Origin: Alicyclobacillus sp. SP_1
GTDB lineage: Bacteria > Bacillota > Bacilli > Alicyclobacillales > Alicyclobacillaceae
Length of the DNA: 64,000 nucleotides
Direction of reading: 5' to 3'
NCBI RefSeq assembly: GCF_024706985.1
Contig: NZ_JAMCCX010000105.1
Location: 1 to 64,000 of the forward strand
The stretch's first letter is position 1, and each line of letters opens with the position of its first letter. The translations under genes and the position numbers were made by a program. The notes below the pieces were generated by a model, which was given only the letters and a program-made list of their open reading frames with translations, was not told the origin of the DNA and did no database searches. Positions 16,649-25,292 of this stretch are shown here, piece by piece.

Positions 16649-18695
16649 TCAAAACGTGGCAAATGCTCGAGTGCAGCGGCCGTTTGTGGGTCGGGTTGCG
16701 GAAATTCAGACATTTCGCAAGTGGGTTCAGGCTTCAGAACCCCCAACTCAAATGTGGACCGTCTCCGGCATGGGAGGCATCGGGAAGTCCAGCTTGCTGG
16801 CAGAATTTATTAAGATGGCGCGTGGCCACGACCAAGTTGCCATTCGCCTTGATGGACGTCTGTCTTCACCCAGCCCGACTGGATTTCTAGAGTACTTGCG
16901 AACCTCCTTGGACATGGAGCTGGGGCCCAATCGACCCCACGGGTTTGCTCAGTTACCCTTACTTCTAAGGGGTCGCAAATTTGTTATCGCCATTGATAAT
17001 TTTGAGGCGTTGCGTGCGATGGAAACATGGTTGATGGAGGACTTTTTCTCGCGGTTGCCGGATGTCAATGTGCTGTTTGTCAGTGCCTCTCGACAGCATA
17101 TTTCCCACATATGGGAGTCGCATGACTACTGGCAAGAGCGCCTTCAAGTCATGCCCTTAGGCCATTTGTCCCAAGCGGACATGCAGCAATACTTCTTAAG
17201 GCACAAGCACATCCTCCCAACGCAGGTCGATCCGCTGATTCACCTGACGGGCGGCCACCCACTTTCGCTTCAACTTGCCGTCGAAGCCGTTCACAGTGGT
17301 CTCAAAGGGGATGCATTATTGCAGTTTGTCGCTGCGAAAGTTAGCGGGCATTTGCTGCAAGACCTAGTGGACGAGTCTCTTCACACAGCGGTCGACATTT
17401 TGACCATACTCTCTTCGACCAATCATGACGTACTCCGAGATTTACTCGGTCCCACGTTTACACAGAAAAAATACCACCAACTCATGGACATCTCCTTCGT
17501 GGTCGGTACTCCTTCGTTGCTTGCGCTGCATGACGTGGCTCGCTCACATCTCTTGTTTGACTTTCGCTCACGCCAACCACAGCGCTTGGCTCGTCTGCGC
17601 TTTCGACTGCACGACTACCTCCAGCGCAAGTTGCTGAGTGCCCGACCTGAAGTAAAGATGCTTTACGCTCGGAGTCTCTTGACGCTTGCGCTGGATGCTT
17701 TTGAGTATCACAGTGACTATGCAGACGTCACGGTCGATCCGCTGAAGTACGAGGTGGTCTCGGCTCGCCGTGACGACTTGCCGAGACTGCATGCCATTTT
17801 AGACGACTGGTGCACGTACAGCGTAGACCCTGGAGAAGAGCAAGCTTATCATGACTTTTTGGAAGAACTATTCTTGTCCTTTCCAGAGTGCTTTCGAGTC
17901 ATTCGCAATGAACTGGGTCAAGTCGTCGCCATGTTCATCAGTGTGCTCTTACACGAGGGCACTGCTCCACTCGTCCTTCGGCACTTTGCAACCGAAGTTC
18001 GCGAGTGTTTTCCCGGTGAGAATGTTGCCTGTCCACTAGAAGAAGCACATTGCTTTCTTGCGGTGCTCGGCGCATTCGCGTTTGATGCCGTTGATTATTC
18101 AGGGGCGGAGATGATTGGAGCCTTGGCGAAGGACACCCTTTCTGTGTCCGGGCAGGGCATTCGTTTTGCCCTGGTGGTCACACATCCAGCATTAAAAGAA
18201 CTCTTAACCCGATTGGGCTTTTCGCGCAGAGAGACGGTCAGTCGCGAGTGCGACACCACGGAGTACACAGCGGAAGTGTTTGAACTGGACCTTCGCGAGG
18301 ACGGATTTGTTCGCTGGACGAGGAGACTGCTGGAAGCTGCGCAGTCGGCGGCGAAAATGGGAGGGCCAGTGGCGGTGGATGTTTCGTTGCTGCGTGAGGC
18401 GTTGTCCGTAGCGAGATCGCCCAAAAAATTGTATGCCACTGAGTTGGCGAAAGGTCTGGAGTTGGATGGTGATACGCTCTATGACTGGTTTCAGAGGTCA
18501 CTCTCCGAGGAGGTCCCGCCTGCTCCACTGACCGTGTCGTCTCAATCGCTGTTGCGGGTGCTGTATTTGGAGTGTGGTGGAAACGTCAATAAAGCCTATC
18601 CGCTCTGCAACGTCAGTCGGCCGACATTTTATCGCTATTTGTCCGTTGCTTTAGAGCAGTTGGGCGAAGCGCTATTGTCCTTTGTCAGCCTGTAA
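16632..18695 (+). CDS. STAND-type ATPase with GNAT-like segment and C-terminal HTH
   Basis: Large cytosolic signalling ATPase of 687 residues with an unfamiliar layout. An NTPase module at residues 15-330 has Walker A GMGGIGKSS (46-54), Walker B KFVIAIDNFE and a GGHPLSLQLA segment typical of STAND ATPases. A GNAT-like stretch follows, from about residue 370 (VVSARRDDLPRL, VIRNELGQVVAMF, then HPALKELLTRLGF). It lacks a clear acetyl-CoA loop. The last 60 residues look like a helix-turn-helix (NVSRPTFYRYLSVALEQL). The TTG at 16632 overlaps the upstream MFS gene, and GGAAGAG lies just before. It may sense a transported ligand and control transcription. That is inference. Confidence 0.72.
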   Translation: MPTSSSQNVANARVQRPFVGRVAEIQTFRKWVQASEPPTQMWTVSGMGGIGKSSLLAEFIKMARGHDQVAIRLDGRLSSPSPTGFLEYLRTSLDMELGPNRPHGFAQLPLLLRGRKFVIAIDNFEALRAMETWLMEDFFSRLPDVNVLFVSASRQHISHIWESHDYWQERLQVMPLGHLSQADMQQYFLRHKHILPTQVDPLIHLTGGHPLSLQLAVEAVHSGLKGDALLQFVAAKVSGHLLQDLVDESLHTAVDILTILSSTNHDVLRDLLGPTFTQKKYHQLMDISFVVGTPSLLALHDVARSHLLFDFRSRQPQRLARLRFRLHDYLQRKLLSARPEVKMLYARSLLTLALDAFEYHSDYADVTVDPLKYEVVSARRDDLPRLHAILDDWCTYSVDPGEEQAYHDFLEELFLSFPECFRVIRNELGQVVAMFISVLLHEGTAPLVLRHFATEVRECFPGENVACPLEEAHCFLAVLGAFAFDAVDYSGAEMIGALAKDTLSVSGQGIRFALVVTHPALKELLTRLGFSRRETVSRECDTTEYTAEVFELDLREDGFVRWTRRLLEAAQSAAKMGGPVAVDVSLLREALSVARSPKKLYATELAKGLELDGDTLYDWFQRSLSEEVPPAPLTVSSQSLLRVLYLECGGNVNKAYPLCNVSRPTFYRYLSVALEQLGEALLSFVSL

Positions 18696-18835
18696 TCATG
18701 ACGTGTTGGCAGCGGCGACTAGTCACTCGGCCGTCCCTGTGGTAGTGTGGGAATCTGAGTTCTGGGACCTGCCGTGGGGTGGTTAGCGTTCGCAGAGCGA
18801 AGAGACCGTGTTGACCGGGGGAGGGACCATGTCGG

Positions 18836-19801
18836 GTGTTGAAAAAATTTCGTCAAGCGACCGCACGCGACCGCTGGTTTTTCTTGTTGTCCGGGGCGGC
18901 AGCGGTGATGCCGCTGTTGCTGTTCTGTGGTGTGTTCGCCCTGCTCGTCTCGATGTCCGCGCCCCTCGCTCAGTCGGGAGGCAACCGTGATTGGATAGCA
19001 TCATGGTCCGTGATTCGATTGTTGTGGACGACGCTTTTGCTGTCTGCAGGAGCCCTCATTGTGGCAGTTCCCGTGTCCATTTCGATTGCGACGATTCTCG
19101 CCTACCGGGTGCGAGGGCGAGTGAGTTGGTGGATGTCGCTTCCAATAGAATTTCTCACGACGGTTCCCGGTGTGATGGTCGGGATTTGGGGTCTAGTCGT
19201 GCTGGTCCCTCATCTTCAAGCGTTTGTTCAGCCTTCGCTTTGGCGGCTCTCTCAAGCTGTTCCTTGGCTTCAACCGGTATTGGCACAAGGCTATCGGCTG
19301 CTGTCTATCTCACTGGTGCTGGCCTTGCTCGCTACACCGCTCATCACGGTTACGGTCCGAGACCTTTTGTTGCAAGTACCTGAGTTGGTCCGAGAAGCGG
19401 GTCTCAGTGTGGGCATGACGGATTGGCAGGTCGTGCGATATGTGAGTCTTCCTCACGCGCGGCGCGCGGTGGTTGGATGCATTTTGCTCGGGTGGAGTCG
19501 CGCTCTGGGTGAGGCGGTCGCGGTATGGATTGTGGGTGGAGGGATTACGTGGGATAAGGCTTGGTTTCCGTTGCGAGGGGCGCTCTCTGCCGCAACGTCA
19601 AGACCACCGGTGAACACGGTTGCGTCGATGCTCTTGGAACGCTTTTTTCACGGTCAATCATGGTCCACAGAGGATATGCAGGGACTGGCGCTGTTGGCGC
19701 TTGTCTTGTTCGGCGTGACCGCACTGACGAATGGACTCGCTTTGGGATTCGTTCGGGAGACGCGGTCGTTTAGACCGCCCATCAGGAGGGGAGAGCGGTG
19801 A
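18836..19801 (+). CDS. pstC: phosphate ABC transporter permease PstC
   Basis: Inner permease subunit of a Pst-type high-affinity phosphate importer, 321 residues and six helices. Family motifs are TTVPGVMVGIWGLVVLVP and the EAA loop REAGLSVGMTDWQVVRYVSLP, then RALGEAVAVWIVGG. GTG 18836 has GGGGGAGGG ten bases upstream. pstA follows with a GTGA overlap. No gene for the binding protein PstS precedes it, where it would normally be. Confidence 0.9.
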   Translation: MLKKFRQATARDRWFFLLSGAAAVMPLLLFCGVFALLVSMSAPLAQSGGNRDWIASWSVIRLLWTTLLLSAGALIVAVPVSISIATILAYRVRGRVSWWMSLPIEFLTTVPGVMVGIWGLVVLVPHLQAFVQPSLWRLSQAVPWLQPVLAQGYRLLSISLVLALLATPLITVTVRDLLLQVPELVREAGLSVGMTDWQVVRYVSLPHARRAVVGCILLGWSRALGEAVAVWIVGGGITWDKAWFPLRGALSAATSRPPVNTVASMLLERFFHGQSWSTEDMQGLALLALVLFGVTALTNGLALGFVRETRSFRPPIRRGER

Positions 19802-20649
19802 GACGTTCCATCGCAGGGTTTCTGTGGAGCCGCCTTGCTTGGGGCATAGGATGGGTCTGCTTCGTGCTCGTTATGCTCACGCTCGCTGACATCCTCTTGT
19901 TTGTCATTCGTCAAGGAGCCATCGCCATGACGGGGCAGATGTTTCTCAGTGCGGAAGGCACTATGAGTCTACTCAGACCACTCTTCATTTCTCTGTTCTT
20001 GACAGTCATCGCATGGGTGGTGAGCGTGCCAGTGGGTGTGGCGGGGGGCATTTTTACCGCGGAGTTGGCCACGCTTCGCTTGGGGAACGTGCTTCGGGTG
20101 TTTTCTCATCTGCTCTCTGGGATGCCGTCGGTCATCGCCGGCTACGCAGTCTATGTCCTTCTTGTCTGGGATGGAGGAACTGTGTTTTCCCTGTGGGCCG
20201 CGGTGGTGGCCTTGGTGGTCATCTTACTCCCGTCAGTGCTTGGATCTACAGATGCGATTCTCTCACGTGTCCCCAAGTCTTCTCGTGAAGCGGCGCTGTC
20301 ACTTGGACTGACCCGCGTTCAGGTCGTCACGCGTGTCTTGGCGCGCCCTGCACTCGGAAAACTGACCCGAGAACTGCTCATTTTGACGGCCCGCTGCATT
20401 GGGGAGACCGCCCCGCTTCTGTTCACAGCTGGGTGGGTCAGCCAGTTGTCTGGCCCCGCTAGTCGCCATGGTGGTATCCCATACTTGACGGAGACTGTGC
20501 TCTTGTTCGTGACCACCGCCAACAGCAACAAGAAACATCTGGCGTCGGCGGCGCTACTCCTTTTGCTCGTACTTTTGTTGCTCCTGCACGGGCTGGCTCG
20601 AATCGGCCGCAAGCACAGAGAATCTCAACCGAAGCGCCCAGCAATGTAG
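19798..20649 (+). CDS. pstA: phosphate ABC transporter permease PstA
   Basis: Second permease subunit, 283 residues, pairing with PstC in the membrane. It shows HLLSGMPSVIAGYAVYVLL and the EAA loop SSREAALSLGLTRVQVVTRVLARPA, then RCIGETAPLLFTAGW. The GTG at 19798 overlaps the pstC stop. Its last 25 bases overlap the convergent pstB gene, an unusual arrangement for pst genes, which are normally co-directional. Confidence 0.9.
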   Translation: MRRSIAGFLWSRLAWGIGWVCFVLVMLTLADILLFVIRQGAIAMTGQMFLSAEGTMSLLRPLFISLFLTVIAWVVSVPVGVAGGIFTAELATLRLGNVLRVFSHLLSGMPSVIAGYAVYVLLVWDGGTVFSLWAAVVALVVILLPSVLGSTDAILSRVPKSSREAALSLGLTRVQVVTRVLARPALGKLTRELLILTARCIGETAPLLFTAGWVSQLSGPASRHGGIPYLTETVLLFVTTANSNKKHLASAALLLLLVLLLLLHGLARIGRKHRESQPKRPAM

Positions 20650-21389
20650 TCTTCTGTCCGCGCATCTGCGGGTCTGGTGAAGACGGACGAAGTCTCCCCT
20701 AGTTCAACAAGTTCGCCTTCGAGAAAAAATGCCGTATTGTCCGCGATTCTTGCCGCTTGCTGCAAGTTGTGGGTAACGATGACGATGGTCAACCTCCCTT
20801 TGATTTGATCGATGAGTTCTTCGATGCGCACGGTCGATACGGGGTCGAGTGCGGAGGCTGGTTCATCCATCAACAGGACGTGCGGTTCCATCGCCAAGGC
20901 TCGCGCCATGCAGAGTCTTTGTTGTTGTCCGAGAGAGAGCTGTCGGACGTCTTCATTGAGGTGGTCTTTGACCTCATCCCACAAAGCACATTCGCGTAGG
21001 CTTTGCTCCACGCGTTCGCGCACGTCTCGCTTGCTCCGCAGACCCGAAAGTTTTAGCCCAATGGCAACGTTATTGTAGATGGAGAAGTGAAAAAACGGAT
21101 TGGGTTCTTTAAACACCATGCCGATGCGGCGGCGGACGGTGGCTGGAGGTAAGGCGAGAATGTCCTCTTCGCCGAGTACAATAGTTCCTCCTATGCGTGC
21201 AGTTGGATTCGTCTCGTGCATCCGATTAAAGCATCGGACCAGAGTTGATTTTCCGCATCCGGAGGGGCCAATCAATGCAGTCACCTGGCCCTTTTCAATC
21301 GACATTGAGATGTCTTTGAGCACCTGTTGGCGCCCGAACCATGCATTTAACTGGGTGACCGTCAGTGATTTTGCCACGCGTTTGTTCAT
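20625..21389 (-). CDS. pstB: phosphate ABC transporter ATPase PstB, atypical
   Basis: ABC ATPase of 254 residues closest to PstB. It has Walker A GPSGCGKST, the PstB-specific ALWDEVKDHL, Walker B VLLMDEPASALDP and H-loop VTHNLQQAARIAD, ending TEDYIAGRFG as in PstB. Two motifs deviate: the Q-loop reads VFKEPNPF (Gln replaced by Lys) and the signature reads LSLGQQQR instead of LSGGQQQR. The ATG at 21389 directly follows AAGG. The frame stays open upstream to 21587 and encodes a zinc ribbon there, so a longer fusion is possible. It is convergent with pstCA. Confidence 0.85.
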   Translation of the reverse strand: MNKRVAKSLTVTQLNAWFGRQQVLKDISMSIEKGQVTALIGPSGCGKSTLVRCFNRMHETNPTARIGGTIVLGEEDILALPPATVRRRIGMVFKEPNPFFHFSIYNNVAIGLKLSGLRSKRDVRERVEQSLRECALWDEVKDHLNEDVRQLSLGQQQRLCMARALAMEPHVLLMDEPASALDPVSTVRIEELIDQIKGRLTIVIVTHNLQQAARIADNTAFFLEGELVELGETSSVFTRPADARTEDYIAGRFG

Positions 21390-21533
21390 CCTTCCACCAT
21401 TCGATGGGTTGATTATAGCGCATTCGCAGAGACCGTATCGCGAAGGATGAGTCCAAGCCAGTCGGCAGAAGTCTGAGCAGAGCGGTAAGTATCCACCGCG
21501 CATCTCCACAGGTTTACCACAAGTGGGACACAG
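21390..21533 (-). other. YacG-like zinc-ribbon coding segment in frame with pstB
   Basis: Upstream of and in frame with pstB, with no stop between, the minus strand encodes about 48 residues beginning LCPTCGK. They contain a Cys-x2-Cys, 13 residues, then Cys-x3-Cys (YLPLCSDFCRLAW), the pattern of YacG-type zinc ribbons. AGGAGG (complement of 21542-21547) lies eight bases before a CTG at 21533, which would be a rare start. The open frame also reaches ATG codons at 21587 and 21581. A TATAAT box sits between the ribbon and the pstB ATG. It may be a separate product or an N-terminal domain of PstB. Confidence 0.45.
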
Positions 21534-21638
21534 TTCTTTAACCTCCTGTCGCGGATGAACTTCTATACTGCAGGCAACCATGAACATAGCGAACTTTTTA
21601 GACCAATAGACGGTTCAACGAAATGGGGCAGTGAAGTC

Positions 21639-23528
21639 ATGTGTGGCATTTGTGGATTTGTCGAACCGATGGGGCGGGTCGTGGATGCAGACATGGTTCT
21701 GCGGATGACGCAAGCGATGTTTCATCGAGGTCCGGATGACGAAGGCTTTTTTCTGGATGGAGAAGTAGCCATGGGATTCCGTCGCCTGTCGATTGTCGAT
21801 TTGGCGCGTGGACATCAACCTATGTCGAATGAACGTGAGACGGTATGGGTTGTGTTCAATGGAGAAATATACAACCATCAGGAATTGCGGGAACAGCTTG
21901 TCGCGCGTGGACACGTGTTTGCCACTCAATCCGACACGGAAGTGTTGGTTCACTTATACGAAGAGCACGGCATGGAACTCGTTCACCAGTTGCGCGGAAT
22001 GTTTGCGTTTGCTATTTGGGACCGGGAGCGGCGGGAGATGTATTTGGCTCGAGACCCATTTGGCATCAAACCGCTTTACTACACGCACACTTCTTCCGAA
22101 TTTGCTTTTGCCTCTGAGGTGCGGGCATTGCGGGCGACGGGTCGTGTGAGCGCAAAACTCGATGCACAATCAATGTGGGATTATTTCACTTTTCAATACG
22201 TGCCGGATCCACAAACGATGTATTCCTCGATTCACAAATTGCCACCTGGACACTACATGCGTTACAAAAAAGGCCAAATTCAAATTACCCGTTATTTCCG
22301 GCCGTCCTTTTTGTCGGACACGGAGGGTGGCTTGGAAGTTCATATCGAACGAATTCAGAGTGCCCTGCGCGAGTCTGTACGACTGCACATGAGTGTGGAT
22401 GTGCCGTATGGGGCGTTTTTGTCGAGTGGTGTGGATTCGACGGCTATCGTTGCGATGATGCGCGAGGTCGATGCAGACGTGAACACATTCTCGGTCGGAT
22501 TTGATGATGAATATGGAACTCGCAATGAGCTTGAGGCGGCTCGTGCGACCGCCCGTCAACTGCAAACGCGCCATCACGAGGTATCCATTTCCCTTCCTAC
22601 TTTCCTTGAAACTTTGCCGAAAATGTTGGTGGCTTTGGACGAGCCGATTGCGGACGTCAGCGCCTGTGCTCTGTATTTTGTGGCAGAGTTGGCTGCACGC
22701 GAAGTGAAAGTCGTACTGTCCGGAGAAGGCGCGGATGAATTGTTTGCAGGCTATCCCATCTATCATGAGCCGAATTCCTTGCGCGTCTTTGAACATCTCC
22801 CGCCAAGTGTTCGCATGCGCATAGGGAAAGTGGCACGCCTTCTTCCGGACGGTATGAAGGGTCGTAGCTTCCTGGAGCGCGGCGCAGTTCCCCTCGAACG
22901 CCGGTTTGTGGGCAATGCAAAAATTTTCTCTGAGGACGCAAAATCGGAGCTCTTTGCGAAGCACAGTTATGTGCATTCTTCATTTGCGGTCACGGATGAA
23001 GTGTATCAAGACCAGACGAGCGCGGGAGATATTACACGCATGCAGTTGGTAGACTTGCAGACCTGGTTGCCGGGGGATATTTTGATGAAAGCTGACAAGA
23101 TGACCATGGCCCATTCCTTGGAACTACGGGTGCCGTTTCTCGATAAACGCGTCTTTGCCGCAGCGACAGCTTTGCCGGAGCACCTGCGCATTCATGGGCA
23201 GACGACGAAGTATGCTCTCCGTGAGGCAGTTCGTCCGATTGTTCCGGAAGCAGCGGCAAGACGGCCAAAACTAGGCTTTCCGGTACCCGTGTCAAAATGG
23301 CTGGAGCACTCTTTGAAGGACCACATTCGCGACGTCATCAGCGCAAGTCCGGTACGTGAATATCTCAACCTCCGTTACGTTGACGAGCTTTTCGTTCACC
23401 ATGCGAGAGGCCGGCAGGCGGCGTGGCGTGAATTGTGGACGGTCTTCACCTTGGCTATGTGGGCCATGCCTTCGACCGAAAGCGTTGGAGCGGACCAACA
23501 GAGATTGTCGGTGCGTCGAGAAGCGTAA
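21639..23528 (+). CDS. asnB: asparagine synthase (glutamine-hydrolysing)
   Basis: Cytosolic amidotransferase making asparagine from aspartate, glutamine and ATP; 629 residues. The mature nucleophile is Cys2 (MCGICGF), followed by the class II glutaminase domain (FHRGPDDEG, VFNGEIYNH, SDTEVLVHLYEEHG). The synthetase domain follows with the PPi loop SSGVDSTAI, SGEGADELFAGY and the C-terminal LELRVPFLD. The frame is open to 21555, but the ATG at 21639 is fixed by the Cys2 rule. The ribosome site is weak. Confidence 0.93.
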   Translation: MCGICGFVEPMGRVVDADMVLRMTQAMFHRGPDDEGFFLDGEVAMGFRRLSIVDLARGHQPMSNERETVWVVFNGEIYNHQELREQLVARGHVFATQSDTEVLVHLYEEHGMELVHQLRGMFAFAIWDRERREMYLARDPFGIKPLYYTHTSSEFAFASEVRALRATGRVSAKLDAQSMWDYFTFQYVPDPQTMYSSIHKLPPGHYMRYKKGQIQITRYFRPSFLSDTEGGLEVHIERIQSALRESVRLHMSVDVPYGAFLSSGVDSTAIVAMMREVDADVNTFSVGFDDEYGTRNELEAARATARQLQTRHHEVSISLPTFLETLPKMLVALDEPIADVSACALYFVAELAAREVKVVLSGEGADELFAGYPIYHEPNSLRVFEHLPPSVRMRIGKVARLLPDGMKGRSFLERGAVPLERRFVGNAKIFSEDAKSELFAKHSYVHSSFAVTDEVYQDQTSAGDITRMQLVDLQTWLPGDILMKADKMTMAHSLELRVPFLDKRVFAAATALPEHLRIHGQTTKYALREAVRPIVPEAAARRPKLGFPVPVSKWLEHSLKDHIRDVISASPVREYLNLRYVDELFVHHARGRQAAWRELWTVFTLAMWAMPSTESVGADQQRLSVRREA

Positions 23529-23665
23529 TCTGTCTATGCACGGTGTGAGGAAATACCATGCCAAGATAGACCATGGTCAATTGAATCCGCACCATGTACA
23601 CTGGAAACACATCGACTTGACGGAGATTTGGACCAGACAGCGTTCAGCGAGAGGGGGGGCGGAAT

Positions 23666-24571
23666 GTGAATAAACACAGGGGCCGTCGTGGTCGGCGACC
23701 CATGGCCAGCAGGCGCCGGAGCGGGCGGCGCACCGCGGCGCTCTTGTTAGGAGCAGCGTTCACCGCGGCGGTGGCTTTCTCTATCGCCTACCTTCCTCAC
23801 GTTCTCGGCATCTCTGGGCGCAGTGCCAGCCTTCGACGGTCTCCCGCCCGCTCGGCATTGCGCTCACCACAGTCGCAACACCCTTCTACGCATCCAACAC
23901 AATCTGTTCTAGCAAAACAACGACCAGCGCCACTGCCGCAGAGTGTGCTTTTGAGCGTGCCGGCTCAGTCGCAATTGCCCCAACTCCCCGATGGGTGTGA
24001 AATGACCAGCTTGTCAATGATGCTGACAGCCATGCACCATCCCGTCAGCAAAATGTGGTTGGCCGCTCACATGCCCTTGGCCAAGGCGCAGCTCATTGAA
24101 GGAGCTAATGGTCTTCCGAAATACTGGGGTGACCCAAATGTAGGGTTTGTTGGAGATGTTTACTCTAGTGCTGATGGGTATGGAATCTATCACGGCCCAG
24201 TAGCGCGCTTTTTGGACAGCATTGTCCCAGGGGCTGCTGTGGACTTGACGGATAAGCCTTTTTCGGTCGATCTCGCCAGTGTCGCGGCGGGCCGCCCGGT
24301 CATGCTTTGGACCACTGCGACCTTCCAACCAACGGATGACTGGGTCACCTGGGAAAGTCCGCAAGGTCCAATAAGGGCGACGTTCGAAGAGCATGTGGTC
24401 TTGCTCGTGGGATATAACGCCACCCAACTGTTTATCAACAATCCGCTGAATGGAGAGAAAGCCGAAGCGGTGAATAAGTCTGATTTTTTGCAGGCATGGC
24501 ATCAACTGGGCGACCAAGCGGTGACGTATCGGCTTCCAGTCGGGGTCCGCAGGCGGATTCCTGCGAGTTGA
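23666..24571 (+). CDS. exported C39-like cysteine peptidase
   Basis: Predicted exported or membrane-anchored papain-like peptidase of 301 residues. An Arg-rich N-terminus and one hydrophobic segment (about residues 23-48) precede a low-complexity Ser/Pro/Gln linker. The C39_2-type domain has the nucleophile in LPDGCEMTS, the His in EEHVVLLVGYN and the third residue in INNPLNG. Targets are unknown, and peptidase or binding roles are both possible. GTG 23666 follows a G-rich site. The two-component genes begin 31 bases downstream, so it may belong to their operon. Confidence 0.8.
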   Translation: MNKHRGRRGRRPMASRRRSGRRTAALLLGAAFTAAVAFSIAYLPHVLGISGRSASLRRSPARSALRSPQSQHPSTHPTQSVLAKQRPAPLPQSVLLSVPAQSQLPQLPDGCEMTSLSMMLTAMHHPVSKMWLAAHMPLAKAQLIEGANGLPKYWGDPNVGFVGDVYSSADGYGIYHGPVARFLDSIVPGAAVDLTDKPFSVDLASVAAGRPVMLWTTATFQPTDDWVTWESPQGPIRATFEEHVVLLVGYNATQLFINNPLNGEKAEAVNKSDFLQAWHQLGDQAVTYRLPVGVRRRIPAS

Positions 24572-24602
24572 CCATAGAGCCAATCAGGAAGTAGGTGCAG
24601 TC

Positions 24603-25292
24603 GTGTCTTATCATTTGCTGCTCGTGGACGATGAAACTAAGGTGATGGACTTTATGAAGCCTTTTCTAGAAGGCGAAGGATTTGAAGTGAGCAGTGCGTC
24701 GAGCGGGCCAGAAGCGTTGCGGAAAGCTCAGGAATTGTCTCCTCATCTCGTCGTCTTGGATTGGATGTTGCCGGGTATGAGCGGACTGGAGGTCTGCCGT
24801 GAATTGCGTAAAACTTCTCGACTCGGCATTATTATGGTCACCGCAAAGGCGGAGGAGACGGATAAAGTCCTGGGGCTAGAAATGGGTGCGGACGACTATT
24901 TGGCAAAGCCATTTTCTCTTCGCGAGTTGTCGGCGCGCATCAAATCGGTGTTGCGGCGCATGGGCGAGGAAGTGGATGAGGATCGCGTTTTGGAGCGTGG
25001 CAGTCTGCGCATTGATGAAGCGAAAGTGAGGGTCTGGAAAGAGGGTAAAGAGGTGCCCCTCACTCCGACCGAGTTTAAGCTGCTGTTGACATTAGCTGAG
25101 CGTCCGGGAGTCGTTTATAGCCGCTTGCAATTGTTGAAGGCCGCGGTTGGAGAAGAATATTTGAATTATGAACGCACCATTGACACGCATATCAGTCACT
25201 TGCGGCAAAAGCTCGAGGATACCTCAGCTCATCCTGTCTATATTCAGACTGTGTACGGTATTGGCTACCGTTTTGGAGAGTTAGGGTCGTGA
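24603..25292 (+). CDS. OmpR-family response regulator
   Basis: DNA-binding response regulator of 229 residues. The receiver domain has the acidic pair DD9-10, phosphoacceptor Asp53 (VVLDWMLPG), Thr in MVTAK and Lys in AKPF. A winged-helix domain follows (TPTEFKLLLTLAE, then YERTIDTHISHLRQKL and TVYGIGYRF). GTG 24603 follows GGAAGTAGGTG. It overlaps the sensor kinase gene by the GTGA arrangement. The signal is unknown. Confidence 0.93.
   Translation: MSYHLLLVDDETKVMDFMKPFLEGEGFEVSSASSGPEALRKAQELSPHLVVLDWMLPGMSGLEVCRELRKTSRLGIIMVTAKAEETDKVLGLEMGADDYLAKPFSLRELSARIKSVLRRMGEEVDEDRVLERGSLRIDEAKVRVWKEGKEVPLTPTEFKLLLTLAERPGVVYSRLQLLKAAVGEEYLNYERTIDTHISHLRQKLEDTSAHPVYIQTVYGIGYRFGELGS

Noticed and set aside
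21588-21638. T-box leader before asnB
   Set aside because: Only 51 bases separate the divergent frames (about 105 if the zinc ribbon starts at the CTG), too short for a T-box, and no T-box sequence was seen.
22170-22976. 268-codon open frame antisense to asnB
   Set aside because: It mirrors a clear asnB coding frame, has no family motif and no good ribosome site.
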